64,000 bases of DNA from Acanthochromis polyacanthus (lineage: Eukaryota; Chordata; Actinopteri; Pomacentridae): assembly GCF_021347895.1 (NCBI RefSeq), contig NC_067117.1:32184067-32248066 (forward strand), written 5' to 3'. The position numbers were made by a program, and so were the translations under genes. Below, piece after piece: positions 50,135-61,293 of this stretch (its first letter is position 1; every line of letters starts with the position of its first letter). The notes under the pieces were generated by a model. That model searched no databases, had not been told where the DNA came from, and saw nothing but the letters and a program-made list of their open reading frames with translations.

Positions 50135-51715
50135 ATGGAATATTTTGAGGAGTCCGGTATTGACATTGCTAATTCTGTCATTATCACTGGTGTAACAAAC
50201 ACTCAAGCAGAGAAAGAGATTACTGAACATTTACGCAGTTATGGTGAGATTAGAACGTCCTTTATTGTTTCCGAACAAGAGAGTCCTTTCCATAAAAACC
50301 TGACCATTGAATTTGTTAACTCTGCAGCTTTAGCACAGTTAAAACCACATCTGCCATATACTTATCCTTCACGTATTAGTGCAGATAGTGAGTATGTTGT
50401 CAAGTCACTCGCTGTATGCACTGCCGCAGCCACAGCGGGGATCATCCCTTCCCTGCCCGACTACCTGAAGGAGCTGCGACGCATATCCCACCAGAGTGGC
50501 CAGTCATTTGACAACGTAATGAAGGGAATGTTTGACCAAATAAGTGAACATTTGGGAATAGTGGCTACTGGAGGAGAGCATGGAGAGAGGTATGAGGAAG
50601 AGGATACTGTGGAGATAAACGGCACTACTACAGCGTCCAACCCATCTAAATGGCCTTCTACCTCACAACATGGGCCCCAACCGCAACAAAAAATGGCTGC
50701 AAATGTGGGACCAAGAATTTCTCTCTCCAGCAATGATCTGAATCCCCCTGAGATTCAAAGAGTGGTAGTGGAGCACATCGTGCACAGAGATGATGTGAAC
50801 CTTCAGTCCCTGTCATCACTCAGACTATGCACCTTCTCAGGTAAACTTCCAAAACCACAACATGAAGCAGATTATGACTCTTGGAGGTCTCAAATTGAAC
50901 TGTTGAATGCTGACCCAAACCTTGTACCGCTACACATCACAAGACGCATCCTCGAAAGTTTACTTCCCCCAGCTGTTGACCTGGTGAAGAGTTTGGGACC
51001 CAATGCCCTACCTGCAACGTTTCTGCACGTGCTTGATTCTGCGTATGCCACTGTCGAAGATGGAGAAGAGCTGTTTGCAAAGTTCTTAAACACTCTTCAA
51101 GATCCCGGTGAGAGACCATCTTCATATCTCCAGAGACTACAGCTGGCTCTCAGTACAGTGGTGAAGCGCGGTGGAATCCCAGCAGTAGAAATCAACAAGT
51201 ATCTGTTAAAACAATTCTGCAGAGGTTGCTGGGACAACACTGTAATCAACAAGCTCCAACTAGAGCAGAAGAAAGACCAGCCACCTCCCTTCTCAGAGCT
51301 CCTATTCATGCTCAGGACAGAAGACAGGCAGTTGGCAAAAGAGACATTAATGAAGAAGCATATCCCATCAGTCAAGCACCGGGCCAACATCCAAACTCAC
51401 AGCACCAGTGCTTGCGCGTGTGGCCATTCCTCGGACTCAAGCGCTATTGAAGACCTGAGGAAGCAAATGTTGAAGCTCCAGGGCCAGATGTCCGCACTGC
51501 TTTCCAAGAACGCCAACTCACAGCAGCAGTCCAAACAGAAACTAAAACATGGCCAGGCAAGCAACAGGCCGAAGCCATGGTTTTGTTTCAAGTGCGGACA
51601 GGATGGCCACATTGCTCCCAACTGTTCCAGTCAGCCAAATCCAAGTCTGGTCGAAGAAAAACGTCGCCAGCTCAAACAGAAGCAGCAGTCTTGGAACAAG
51701 AAGTCATCAAACTAG
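50135..51715 (+). CDS. Gag of the Ty3-type element, 526 aa
   Basis: Gag forms the particle and packages the element RNA. The N-terminal 120 residues (start MEYFEESGIDIANSVIITGV, then AEKEITEHLRSYGEI) have a PNMA-like or RRM-like look. The middle has the helix-rich capsid region (for example LTRRILESLLPPAVDLVK-like helices). Near the C-terminus is one CCHC zinc knuckle, CFKCGQDGHIAPNC at residues 484-497, then a basic tail. The frame is fully open. It overlaps the pol frame by about 139 bp; pol is in the -1 frame, so programmed -1 frameshifting is the expected link. I saw no canonical slippery heptamer in register. Confidence 0.9.
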   Translation: MEYFEESGIDIANSVIITGVTNTQAEKEITEHLRSYGEIRTSFIVSEQESPFHKNLTIEFVNSAALAQLKPHLPYTYPSRISADSEYVVKSLAVCTAAATAGIIPSLPDYLKELRRISHQSGQSFDNVMKGMFDQISEHLGIVATGGEHGERYEEEDTVEINGTTTASNPSKWPSTSQHGPQPQQKMAANVGPRISLSSNDLNPPEIQRVVVEHIVHRDDVNLQSLSSLRLCTFSGKLPKPQHEADYDSWRSQIELLNADPNLVPLHITRRILESLLPPAVDLVKSLGPNALPATFLHVLDSAYATVEDGEELFAKFLNTLQDPGERPSSYLQRLQLALSTVVKRGGIPAVEINKYLLKQFCRGCWDNTVINKLQLEQKKDQPPPFSELLFMLRTEDRQLAKETLMKKHIPSVKHRANIQTHSTSACACGHSSDSSAIEDLRKQMLKLQGQMSALLSKNANSQQQSKQKLKHGQASNRPKPWFCFKCGQDGHIAPNCSSQPNPSLVEEKRRQLKQKQQSWNKKSSN

Positions 51716-54700
51716 AGGCAGCTTTCACTACGGGACAAGTGGGAGCTGCGAACATTGAAAGTCCCCACACCAAACATCCATCGCTCCGACCGCCACTGCC
51801 TAAGGGGTTAGTGGGTATGAGGAGCACTGGCGAAATCAAAATCAGAGGGGCCAAGTTCAATTGTCTGTTCGACACAGGGTCACAAGTCACCACAGTTTCA
51901 CACGCTTTCTACAACACCTACCTTTCAGACCACGAAATAAAACCGTTGAATGATCTTCTGGAAGTAGAGGGCGCAAACGGGCAGAGCGTACCGTATATCG
52001 GCTATGTGGAACTGAGCCTGACTTTTCCAGCTGAGTTCATAGGAGAAGAGATGGACATTGACACCCTTGCCTTGGTGGTTCCAGATCTGCGATCGTCACA
52101 GCCCCCTGTTCTAATCGGCACCAACACTCTAGATGTGGTCTATGACCAACACTGTCAATCACAGTCAGAGTTCCATCCTGTGCCTTTAGGATACAGATCG
52201 GTGCACAAAATCCTGGAGATCCGACGTAAGTTAACAACAGATGACTACCATGGTATTCTGAAGATGTCGTCCACCACTCCTCAGACCATACCTGCCCAAG
52301 AAACTGTGGTGCTGGATGCTCTCGCCATCTGTCCATTCCTGCAAGGTGAAAAGGAAGTGGTCATTCAACATCCAACCTCCTTCTCCCTGCCTGGTGGCTT
52401 AATGGTGAAGTCCGGTCTTGTCGACTTACCTCCAGTCCAACCAGCCCACCTGCCAGTGGTAATCACCAATGAGTCTGACCACGACATTATCATTCCTGCC
52501 CGAGCAGCCATCGCCGAGATAAGTGCCATCCAGTCCATCCTTTATAAAGAACAAAGTGTGTCTCAATCTTTCGCCACTCCAGAGTTAAATGAAACCAAGT
52601 TAAACTACAATTTTGGAGACTCTCCACTCACAACTGGATGGAAGCAGCGTGTAACAGCCATTCTCGACAGCATACCTGAGGTGTTTGCAAAACATGATCT
52701 TGATTTCGGTTGCACAGACATGGTGAAGCATGAAATCAAGCTGTCCGATCCATCTGCCTTCAAGCAACGTCCGAGACCGATACACCCTCATGACATCGAT
52801 GCAGTCCGAAAGCATATTCAAGAACTACTGCAATCTGGTGTTATACGTGAATCCAACTCGCCTTTTGCTTCCCCCATAGTTGTTGTGTGGAAGAAAAACG
52901 GTTCTGTAAGACTGTGCATTGATTACAGGAAGTTGAACACACAAATCATTAAAGATGCCTACGCTTTGCCAAAGCTTGAAGACACCTTTTCGGCACTCTC
53001 CGGCTCAGCATGGTTTTCGACGCTGGATTTGAAATCTGGATACTACCAGATAGAAATGGAGGAAAAATACAAGAACAAAACAGCTTTCGTATGCCCCCTT
53101 GGTTTTTACGAATTTAACCGCATGCCTCAAGGGGTGACTAACGCCCCAAGCACCTTCCAGCGGTTAATGGAGCGGTGCATGGGGGACCTGAATTTGAAAG
53201 AAGCACTCATTTTCATTGACGACCTGATCGTGTTTGCACCAACTCTGGAAGAACATGAACAAAGACTCAGGAAGGTCCTTCAACGGCTGAAGGAATTTGG
53301 ATTAAAGCTATCGGTTGAAAAATGTGTTTTCTTTCAAACATCCGTTCGTTACCTTGGACATGTGGTTTCGCGTGATGGTGTGGAGACTGATCCCGACAAG
53401 ATTGCCACCCTAATGACCTGGCCAGTCCCACAGAATCTTAAAGAGCTCAGGTTGTTCCTCGGTTTTGCGGGGTATTACCGGCGGTTTGTCCAGGGGTTCT
53501 CTTCCATTGTCAGACCCCTCAACGAGCTAACCTCTGGATATCCACCTAGTCAGAAAAGGTCCAAATCATCAGCGAGGTCTCAACAATATCTGAACCCGAA
53601 AGAACCTTTCAATGATCGTTGGACCTCTGCTTGCCAGCAAGCTTTTGAAGAGATCATCCAGAAGCTCACTAGTGCCCCAGTTCTCGCTTTTGCAGACCCA
53701 CGCAAACCGTACATCTTGCATACGGACGCTAGCTCCTCAGGCCTTGGTGCAGTCTTGTATCAAGAAAATGATGGAAGAAACAGAGTGGTTGCATACGCCA
53801 GCAGAGGACTGTCCCGCAGTGAAAGTAGTTACTCCGCTCACAAACTCGAGTTCTTGGCGCTCAAGTGGGCGGTGACAGAAAAATTCAATGATTACTTGTA
53901 CGGATCTGAGTTCACTGTGGTAACAGATAGCAATCCGTTGACGTACCTGCTGACTTCTCCCAAATTGGATGCAACAAGCTACTGATGGCTTTCCGCTCTA
54001 TCGACGTTTAATTTCAAGATCATCTATCATGCTGGAAAATTGAACGCTGATGCCGATGGACTCTTTCGGCGTCCTCACGCTGAACACCCAGAGGATGCCC
54101 TGTCTCAGAAGGAGAGGGAGAGAATACAAAGATTTACAGACCAACATCTTGATGATCCATCCTGTGTTTCTATTGACCAGCACTCAGTCCAAGCGATTTG
54201 TGACAGACAATTGGTGTACAGCTCACCCGACCAAGACCAAGTTGCCGCTCTTGTGCAAACGCTCTCCATCAATGCTGACGGCCTGCCAGACAGTTTCGTG
54301 AATGACTTGCAGTTCTCTTCACCTGTTGTGCCATCCCTCTCTGATGCTGAGACAGCTGCAAAGCAACGAGCTGATCCAGTCATTCAGCACGTCATTGCCC
54401 AACTGGAGAGAGGCGAGACCCCACCGCCATCCTTAAGGGAGCAGCTCCCCGATCTGCCACTACTCCTGCGAGAGCTAACACGTCTGGAGCTCCATAAAAA
54501 TGTTCTCGTCAGGAGGAGGACCATCGGAGGTGAGTCGACTTACCAACTCGTACTCCCAGAGGCGTGTCGGCCAGAGGTACTCTTCCAGCTGCACGATCGG
54601 ATGGGCCATCTGGGCACTGAGAGAACACTGGACCTTGTCAGAACCCGTTTCTTCTGGCCAAGAATGGCAGCAGATGTCAGCAATAAAATAAAGTCCTGCG

Positions 54701-56354
54701 AGAGATGCATCCGCAGAAAAGCGCAACCTGAAAAAGCTGCACCCCTTGTCCATATCAAAACGTCACGTCCACTCAAACTCGTTTGCATGGACTTTTTATC
54801 AATCGAACCAGACCGGAGCAACACCAAGGACGTACTTGTAATAACGGATCACTTTACCAAGTACGCTGTAGCAGTACCAACCCCGAATCAAAAGGCCAAG
54901 AAAGTAGCGAAGGCCCTGTGGGATAACTTCTTGGTTCACTATGGAATCCCAGAACGGCTCCACAGCGACGAAGGGCCAGATTTTGAATCACACACCATCA
55001 AAGAGCTTTGTCAAATGGCCGGAATCCACAAGATCAGAACCACGCCTTACCACCCACGTGGCAATCCTGTGGAATGATTCAATAGAACACTCTTGAACAT
55101 GTTGGGCACACTGCAAGAACAAGAAAAGACTCACTGGAAAGACTACGTCAAGCCCCTTGTACACGCTTACAACTGTACAAGAAATGATGTCACTGGCTAC
55201 TCCCACTACGAACTGCTGTTTGGTCGACAACCCCGCCTTCCAGTTGACTTAGCTTTTGGGCTGCCTGTGTCTGAGAAAACGTCAACATCTCATTCACAGT
55301 ACGTTGAAAAGCTTAAGTCCCATCTTGAAGAAAGCTACAAGATAGCGACAGAGAATGCAGAGAAGGTTATGGGGAGAAACAAAGTGAGATTTGACAAACA
55401 CATTACAGCGTCAGATCTCTCAGTTGGGGACCGAGTTCTGGTGAGAAATGTCAAAGTACGGGGCAAGCACAAGCTCGCAGACCGGTGGGAGCCAGACGTG
55501 TCATCCAGAAGAAAGCCGGCACTCTTCCGGTATACACTGTCAAGCCAGAGTTTAAAGGTCGTCCCATCAGAACCCTCCATCGAGACCTGCTGCTGCCCTG
55601 TGGTTACCTATCATCAGTCCCCATAGCAGAAAAAGTAAAGCAAAACCAAACACCAGTGACGTTGCCAACCCCAGTGACTCCAGAAAACACAGACATTCCA
55701 GGCCCTGAACATGATCTGCAAGATATTCTTATACCGGATACCTCCGGCTCCAGCCCTGCCAGGTTTACAACCACGATCGACTTACCTGCTCCTGCACCTC
55801 CACTTCCTCCTGTAGTTGAACCTGTGATTCCGCCTGGCCAGCGTCCACAGAACGTCACTGAAGAGGAAACTGTCGGAATGGATCAGGAGTCTGAACAGGA
55901 ACCGGAACCCCGAAGTGATCTTGAACCAGAATTGGAATCAATGGATGCGGATGCAGAACCCTTAGCCGAACCACAACCAGATCCTGCTGTTGACTTGGAC
56001 CCTCAAGAGGAAAGTACCTCCTCTCAGCCAGAACAGGTAAATTCTCCTGAGCCTATCAGCATCTCCAGTGACTCTGAACCGTCCACTGCTCCTGAGATCT
56101 CAAGTCCTGAATCCGAGCAGCCGGTCCGTCGTCCCACCCGAGTACGCCGACCTCCTTCTCGTCTGCAATATACGAAACCTGGGCATCCACTTCTGCACAG
56201 CATCCAGTCCCTGTTCCAAGGACTCGGTACTGCCTTCACCTCTGTGCTACAGCTCGAGGAGACACCTTCGACACCTACCACCTGTGAACGTGCTGTGTGT
56301 TGTCAACGTGCATGTACGAGGACGTACCTGAGTATAGGGGGGGGGAACCTGTAA
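51577..56354 (+). pseudogene. Pol of the Ty3-type element: PR-RT-RNase H-IN plus acidic tail, broken
   Basis: Protease has DTGS at residue 99 of the first open segment and PPVLIGTN later. RT has RLCIDYRKLN, FSTLDLKSGYYQIEM, and FIDD at about 548. RNase H has HTDASSSGLGAV at about 716. A TGA ends the first segment at 53983-53985. The same frame resumes, with the integrase HHCC zinc region (HDRMGHLG, then CERCIRR) and DDE core (CMDFLS, HSDEGPDFES, NPVE). A second TGA lies at 55075-55077, directly after the catalytic Glu. A one-base frameshift at about 55490-55505 moves the frame to the last open part (55485-56354). That part is a long acidic, Pro/Glu/Ser-rich extension ending in basic VRRPTRVRRPPSRLQYT. 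The enzyme is inactive as it stands. Confidence 0.9.
56332..56349 (+). other. Polypurine tract
   Basis: AGTATAGGGGGGGGGAACC directly abuts the 3' LTR start (TGTAACCC), as required for plus-strand priming. Confidence 0.85.
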
Positions 56355-57181
56355 CCCGCATCTAATATACCTGGTGACTTTTATTTTTGCGGGTCCCCTT
56401 CCTGTGTTTCCCAAACACCTGACACCCTATATATCAGGAGTCACGGAGTTCACTTCCTCCTCCTCTGTCTCCGCTGTGGCTGTGGCATTGTGGATAGTCT
56501 CATTGTGTTGCACACAACTGCTGTTTTCTCCTCGAAAACATTACTTTAGACCTCAACAATCGAGTCAGAAGCCTCGGAACGCATGCAAAACTCCCATTAC
56601 AAACACACACGCTGAGACCGCTTAGCCGCTTCGGAGGCTACGCCACAAACATTCCATCCTGAAGGTCAGGGTTTTTTTTAGAGGGACTGAGTCACCTCTA
56701 CGTGTTCCCATCATCTGTGAAACCTTCAATCACCATCCTTCATACAGTATGGAGTCTGGACATTCCTCACTCTAACTCCCCCCAAATCCTCAACCCATGG
56801 CGAGCTAGAACCCACTCTGGTAGGACTATGTTTTTTTGTCCCACCAAACTCTTGGATTGAAACTCAAATCGAACTCTGGATTACTCATGGATCGTTGTTG
56901 CTGTGAACTTTGCATTGCATTTACAAACTAGATGGCAATGGACTATTTCTGTTAAATTATTTTGGGCTTCACTTTGTACTTACATTGGTTTGTTTTTGGT
57001 TATTTATTGTGTGTTTTTTTCCCCTCTGTCTCATGTCTGTTTAAAAACCAACCTTCTAATACATATACCAAAAGGCAAATATTGACTCTTGTGCATCATT
57101 CACACCTTGGGCTCCTTAAAGAACGGTCTTCTGTTGCAGCTATTGTAGCCGTAGTCAACCGCCTAGTCCTAAAGCGTTACA
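56350..57181 (+). repeat. 3' LTR of the Ty3-type element (832 bp)
   Basis: It is nearly identical to the 5' LTR. Differences seen include CCC/TTC after TTCCTGTG, TCGGAAG/TCAGAAG, CATCGTC/CATCATC, GGACTC/GGAGTC, a 4 bp insertion at TTATTTATTG, and TAGCCC/TAGTCC. Confidence 0.93.
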
Positions 57182-57829
57182 CTTTGATAGCCATAACTGT
57201 TCTTTCAAATAATGACAAATATCTGTAAAATATTGACTTTTGTTGCTAATTGAAATCCAGTAGAAATAGAGCAACTTCACTGTCAAATGTTTCTACATTT
57301 GGCATTTAAAAGAATTATCTTTAACTCTGTAAAACACAAATACATATGTGTGTGTATGTATGTACAAAAAATAAAAAATAAGAGTAAAAACTAAAAAATT
57401 AAAATGATGTATTTTTGCAACAATGGGTTTTACATGATAAAAATAAAAATACAGATTTTTGATGAAGTTATTTACAGTTTTGACCTTTATTTTATGGGGA
57501 ATATCTAAATTTATAATTGTTTTCTATAATTTTACTATTTATTATCTGTAATTTAACAAAACAGAAAATCTGTGACATAACATTTAATTGACCATTAAAA
57601 ACGTTTACTTTTTTACAGTGCAATTTAGCTCCACTGTTGAGAGAAAAACTGGTGTTTAGGGTCAGATCGATGGCCATTTTCGATGCCTCATTTATCATGT
57701 AATTTGATTTTAAGCATATAAGTAAGTGTCTATTTTATGCTAGAGACAGTTTAGTTTTGAGACAGTTTAATTTTTATGAGTGTTCAGTGTGACTTAGAAT
57801 ATTTAAAAAAATAAATAAAGAAAAACACA

Positions 57830-58110
57830 ACAATTTAGCCCTTGAGATCAAAATCTCCTTTTCCAGGGAGACCTAGAGCACCATTATGAAGTTACAAAAG
57901 ATTAAAGAATAGAGCATGACAACAGCAGACACAGGACAAGTGCATTAAAACAACCAAGGGACTAAAGACTCACAAAACAAAATCCAGCTTAGAACAGCAA
58001 TTGCACTCTTCAGTTATCTTTTGTTCAGAGCTTTAAAGTCTCTCAGGGAGACAAAATCATTAAGCTGCAGTGTGTTATGAAGGTTATTCCGGGAACAAAG
58101 CAGGAGAAGG
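57830..58110 (-). mobile_element. LINE 3' end (L2/CR1-type), minus strand
   Basis: On the minus strand, SRNNLHNTLQLNDFVSLRDF and KALNKR fit the ORF2 C-terminus of a fish LINE. It is followed by the 3' UTR hallmark GGTCTCCCTGGAAAAGGAGA, then TTTTGATCTCAAGGGC. Confidence 0.7.
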
Positions 58111-58199
58111 ACACTCTACCAAGTTCAGAACGATTATCCTGTAAAACAAACATTTAGATGAGTGAGAATTATAATATACTCTAAAAATCCATTCAAGAG

Positions 58200-58366
58200 A
58201 CCGGAAGTTTAGAGTACATTTTGGTTTTTAAAATGATTGTTTTTAATTTTATTTATTTATTTGTTCTGTGCTTTCATTTCAGAGTACAATGCGACATTAA
58301 CACGCATAATTTCCTGCAAAAAATAAATAAATAAATTGGGGTGTTCTAAAACTTTTGAGCAGGAGT
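58200..58366. mobile_element. Terminal fragment of Tc1-like family C
   Basis: It matches the right end of the element ending at 43622 (TTTCATTTCAGAGTACAATG, then GTTCTAAAACTTTTGAGCAG). Confidence 0.75.
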
Positions 58367-59289
58367 GAACCATCTAAAGTCTGAGTCAGCTCAACACATT
58401 TTTTTACTCTTGAAGTTAAAACCAACACATTTTTAGCATATTTTGATGCTAAAGATGATGTTCGGTGCTGGATAGTTCCCTGTGAACGCCGTGAAGTCAA
58501 AGCACTTTGCACATGCTTTTCTTTCATGCATCATGTGCCCGCAGTGAAAGCAGCATGTTAACGGTGCAGAAACAGCCTCAGTCCTTCATTAGCGTTTACA
58601 CGGGATGTATTCAGCTGCAGCGCTGCTACGGATGTCACCTGCATTTCAGCCAACACACATCACTGCACTTACACGAGCGAAAAATGGAGCAAAACAGGCT
58701 GGAGGCCATGAAAAGAGGCTCGGAGTCACAGATGCGCAAGTAACAACCAAATTTGCCTTGAAAACACATCTGAAAACACCTCCTGTGTGATGAAAGTCCC
58801 CAAAAGTAAAACAGCTCAAATGAGTATTTTCTGTTGATTCGTTTGACTCATTGTGTCACAAGGTTTTTGTTCTAAACCAGAATCATCTTTGACAGTTCAG
58901 CGGATTTTCTGCTAATACTGCTGAAACTACTGGTTATTGTTGGGGAGAAGTTGTCATCGAGGTTAAAGAAACAAATATTGGCTGCAAATTATTGTTCCTT
59001 TATTAATGTGCAATCTTTTTTAAAATGCATATTTCCCATTAAGCTTTTATATTCTTTTATTGATGCTGCTAATTATAGAGCTGGCAAACCGCCTTGACAA
59101 TGAGAATAAAGATCTATTCTATCCTATTCAATAATGAAGCCTATTGCAGGGCTGGTTAGATACTTGTAGAATTGGAGTTACATCCAGAATCTACTATTCT
59201 AATATTCTAATTTTTCTTTTTTTTTTTTGTGGGGGGGGGTTATACAGATGCATTTTAATAGTGCAATCTCCACCAGTTTGAAAGGTCCC
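58367..59289. other. Non-coding stretch with a LINE-like tail
   Basis: A tail-like TGACAATGAGAATAAAGATC then TATTCTATCC occurs at about 59096-59130. The 78-codon frame at 58507 has no recognised motif. Confidence 0.4.
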
Positions 59290-60510
59290 GATAATATTTA
59301 CACTGAATTTGTTCTCAGTTTAGCGTTGGATAAAGTTGAAGCTCTTGCACATAATCTCTAGACTATGGTGTACCTCAGGGGAGCATTCTTGGTCCAATCC
59401 TCTTTTCGATATATATGCTTCCTCTAGGAAATATCATCAGCAGACACAATGTACACTGTCATTGTTATGCTGATGATATGCAGCTATACATCTTCGCTTC
59501 ATCAGGAGATCAAATGCCCTCAAAGGTCTTTTGGCGTGTCTGGCAGACATTAACATCTGGATGAACAAAAACTTTTTAAAACTAAATGAGCAGAAAATTG
59601 AGATTTTACTTGTTGGTCCTCCTGAAGAAAAGAAAAAAATTAAATCAATGTTTGGCAGTCTGTCCCAACAGATTAGACCTCAAGTAACAAGCCTAGGTGT
59701 GATTTGAGATTCTGATCTTACTTTTACTTGCCATTTTAACAGAGTTGCCAAAACATCATTTTTTCATCTCAGAAACATTGCCAAAATCAGACCTTTTTTA
59801 AATCAGCAAGATGCTGAAACACTTGTTCATGCTTTGATCACAAGTTGTTTGGACTATTGTAACTCCCTTTTTACAAGTCTTCCGAAGAAAACACTTAAAA
59901 AACTCCAAATTATTCAGAATGCGGCTGCCAGGATTTTAACAAACACAAGGAAGAGAGAGCACATCAGTCCTCAACTCAAATCACTGGTTACCTGTTTCTT
60001 TTAGGATTGATTTTAAGGTTCTTTTATTTGTCTACAAAGCTTTAAATAATTTATCACCTGTTTATATCAGTGACTGGGTTTCTTCTTATGTCCCAACCAG
60101 ACCTCTCAGATCTTCTACTACCTGTCTTTTAGCTGCCCCCAAGGTGTCTCACAAAAGAATGGGTGAAGCTGCTTTTTCTTTTTATGGCCCTATATTATGG
60201 AATACTCTCCCTCCAGAGCTGAGAATGGCAAAATCCTTGACTATTTTTAAAAAGAAACTGAAAATTTCTTTAATTTGGCTTTTTATTCTGGTTGATTTTA
60301 TTGTCATGGCTATTGTTTTGTTTTAGTATTTTCTTGTTTTTAATTATTTGTTTTATGTTTTTTTGTTGTATTCCTTGTTTTAAACTGTTATATTTTATAT
60401 CACTTTGTTCAAGCACTTTGCGCTGCATTTTGTGCATGAAAAGTGCTCTATAAATAACGTTTATTATTCATTATTATTATTATTAATAAATAAAGTTTAT
60501 TATTATTATT
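59290..60510 (+). mobile_element. L2-type LINE, 5'-truncated, RT domain to 3' end
   Basis: Starting near the catalytic region: [20 protein letters not shown], then [13 protein letters not shown] (catalytic YADD), LNEQKIEILLVGPPEE, TSLGVI, then SCLDYCNSLFTSLPKKTLKK and LQIIQNAAARILT, and finally FSFYGPILWNTLPPELRMAK. Several stops and a slip near 59520 break it. The 3' end carries an (ATT)n tail typical of L2. Confidence 0.88.
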
Positions 60511-60628
60511 AAAAACTGCAGGGATACAAAATAATTTGGAAAAGAACTTTGGGGGGGGGGAAATGCAATATTGACCCAAAACTTGCAGTTACAACAAAGA
60601 AACTAAAGGTCTTATGTAATTACTCCAC

Positions 60629-61293
60629 CAAGGAAAGCGGCTTAGAGAAGTGACGACTGGCGTTGGTTTGTCTGTTCATTTGTTCAAACATTACTCAAAA
60701 ATGGACCAACAGATTTGGATGAAATTTTCAGGGAAGGTCAGAAATGACACAAGGACCATGTGAGTAGGTTTTGGCAGTGATGCAGCTTATAGTCTAGATA
60801 CGCGGATTCGATAGAGATTTCTTTATCATTGCGAGATAGCGGCACGGCATCACTGTAACCATGACAACAAGAGAACACTACAACAGCTCCCTGCTGACGA
60901 TCACATGATTGAGATCCTACTACAAATCCACCACTGAGGACTTGTCAGGACTTATCCATCGGAAATATTACAAGGAACAATTGATTAAATTGTGGGGGTG
61001 TTTCTGAGTCCCATCAATTCCCCCCACCCACTACATATTTAGGTCACACGATTGATTATCCGTGCAAAATGTATACATGCATAACACACACCTGTGCTCA
61101 GTGCAAGGTCATTTTGTTTGTGGGTGCATTTATTATTAAATGGACACACTCTATGGTACTGTGATTTCTGATCATCAATAACAAATAAACAAATGTTGCT
61201 TTTCTGAAAAATGTATTGTTGCAATTCTGACAACGCCATATAGGGAATGAACAGCTTTGGAGGAGTACTACACTCTCTGAGTGCTTTTCTTGT
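60629..61293. repeat. Copy of the composite fish repeat also at 29340-30476
   Basis: It contains the landmark ACTCCACCAAGGAAAGCGGC, ATGAAATTTTCAGGGAAGGT, and ends CTCTCTGAGTGCTTTTCTTG. It has no inverted GC-rich core here. Confidence 0.6.

Larger units (their letters stand above)
49201..57181 (+). mobile_element. Ty3/gypsy-type LTR retrotransposon, 7981 bp
   Basis: Two LTRs (49201-50029 and 56350-57181) bracket gag and pol in the order protease, reverse transcriptase, RNase H, integrase, the Ty3 order. CTTT is duplicated at 49197-49200 and 57182-57185. There is no env-like frame. LTRs differ at about ten places by eye, including a 4 bp insertion, so the insertion is recent. Despite that, pol carries two premature stops and a frameshift. 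Gag is open. Confidence 0.95.
48619..57620. mobile_element. CACTGTAAAAA-type DNA element (about 1 kb) split by the Ty3 element
   Basis: The left end CACTGTAAAAATG (after TA) and right end TTTTTTACAGTG are inverted. The interior is AT-rich with recurring GTTCTTTCAAATAATG and AATATCTG words on both sides of the retrotransposon. Removing 49201-57181 plus one duplicated CTTT leaves about 1017 bp. This agrees with a non-autonomous TIR element of the common fish CACTGTAAA type. Confidence 0.6.

Noticed and set aside
51650..51665. Possible -1 slippery site GAAAAAC in the gag-pol overlap
   Set aside because: The heptamer is not in the register needed for a canonical X XXY YYZ slip relative to gag codons, so I did not call a frameshift site.
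57182..57200. env-like gene for the Ty3 element
   Set aside because: Pol runs directly to the polypurine tract, and no further frame exists before the 3' LTR.
58507..58743. 78-codon frame with His/Cys-rich stretch (CYGCHLHFSQHTSLHLH)
   Set aside because: Spacing does not fit a C2H2 finger, and no splice or repeat context supports it.
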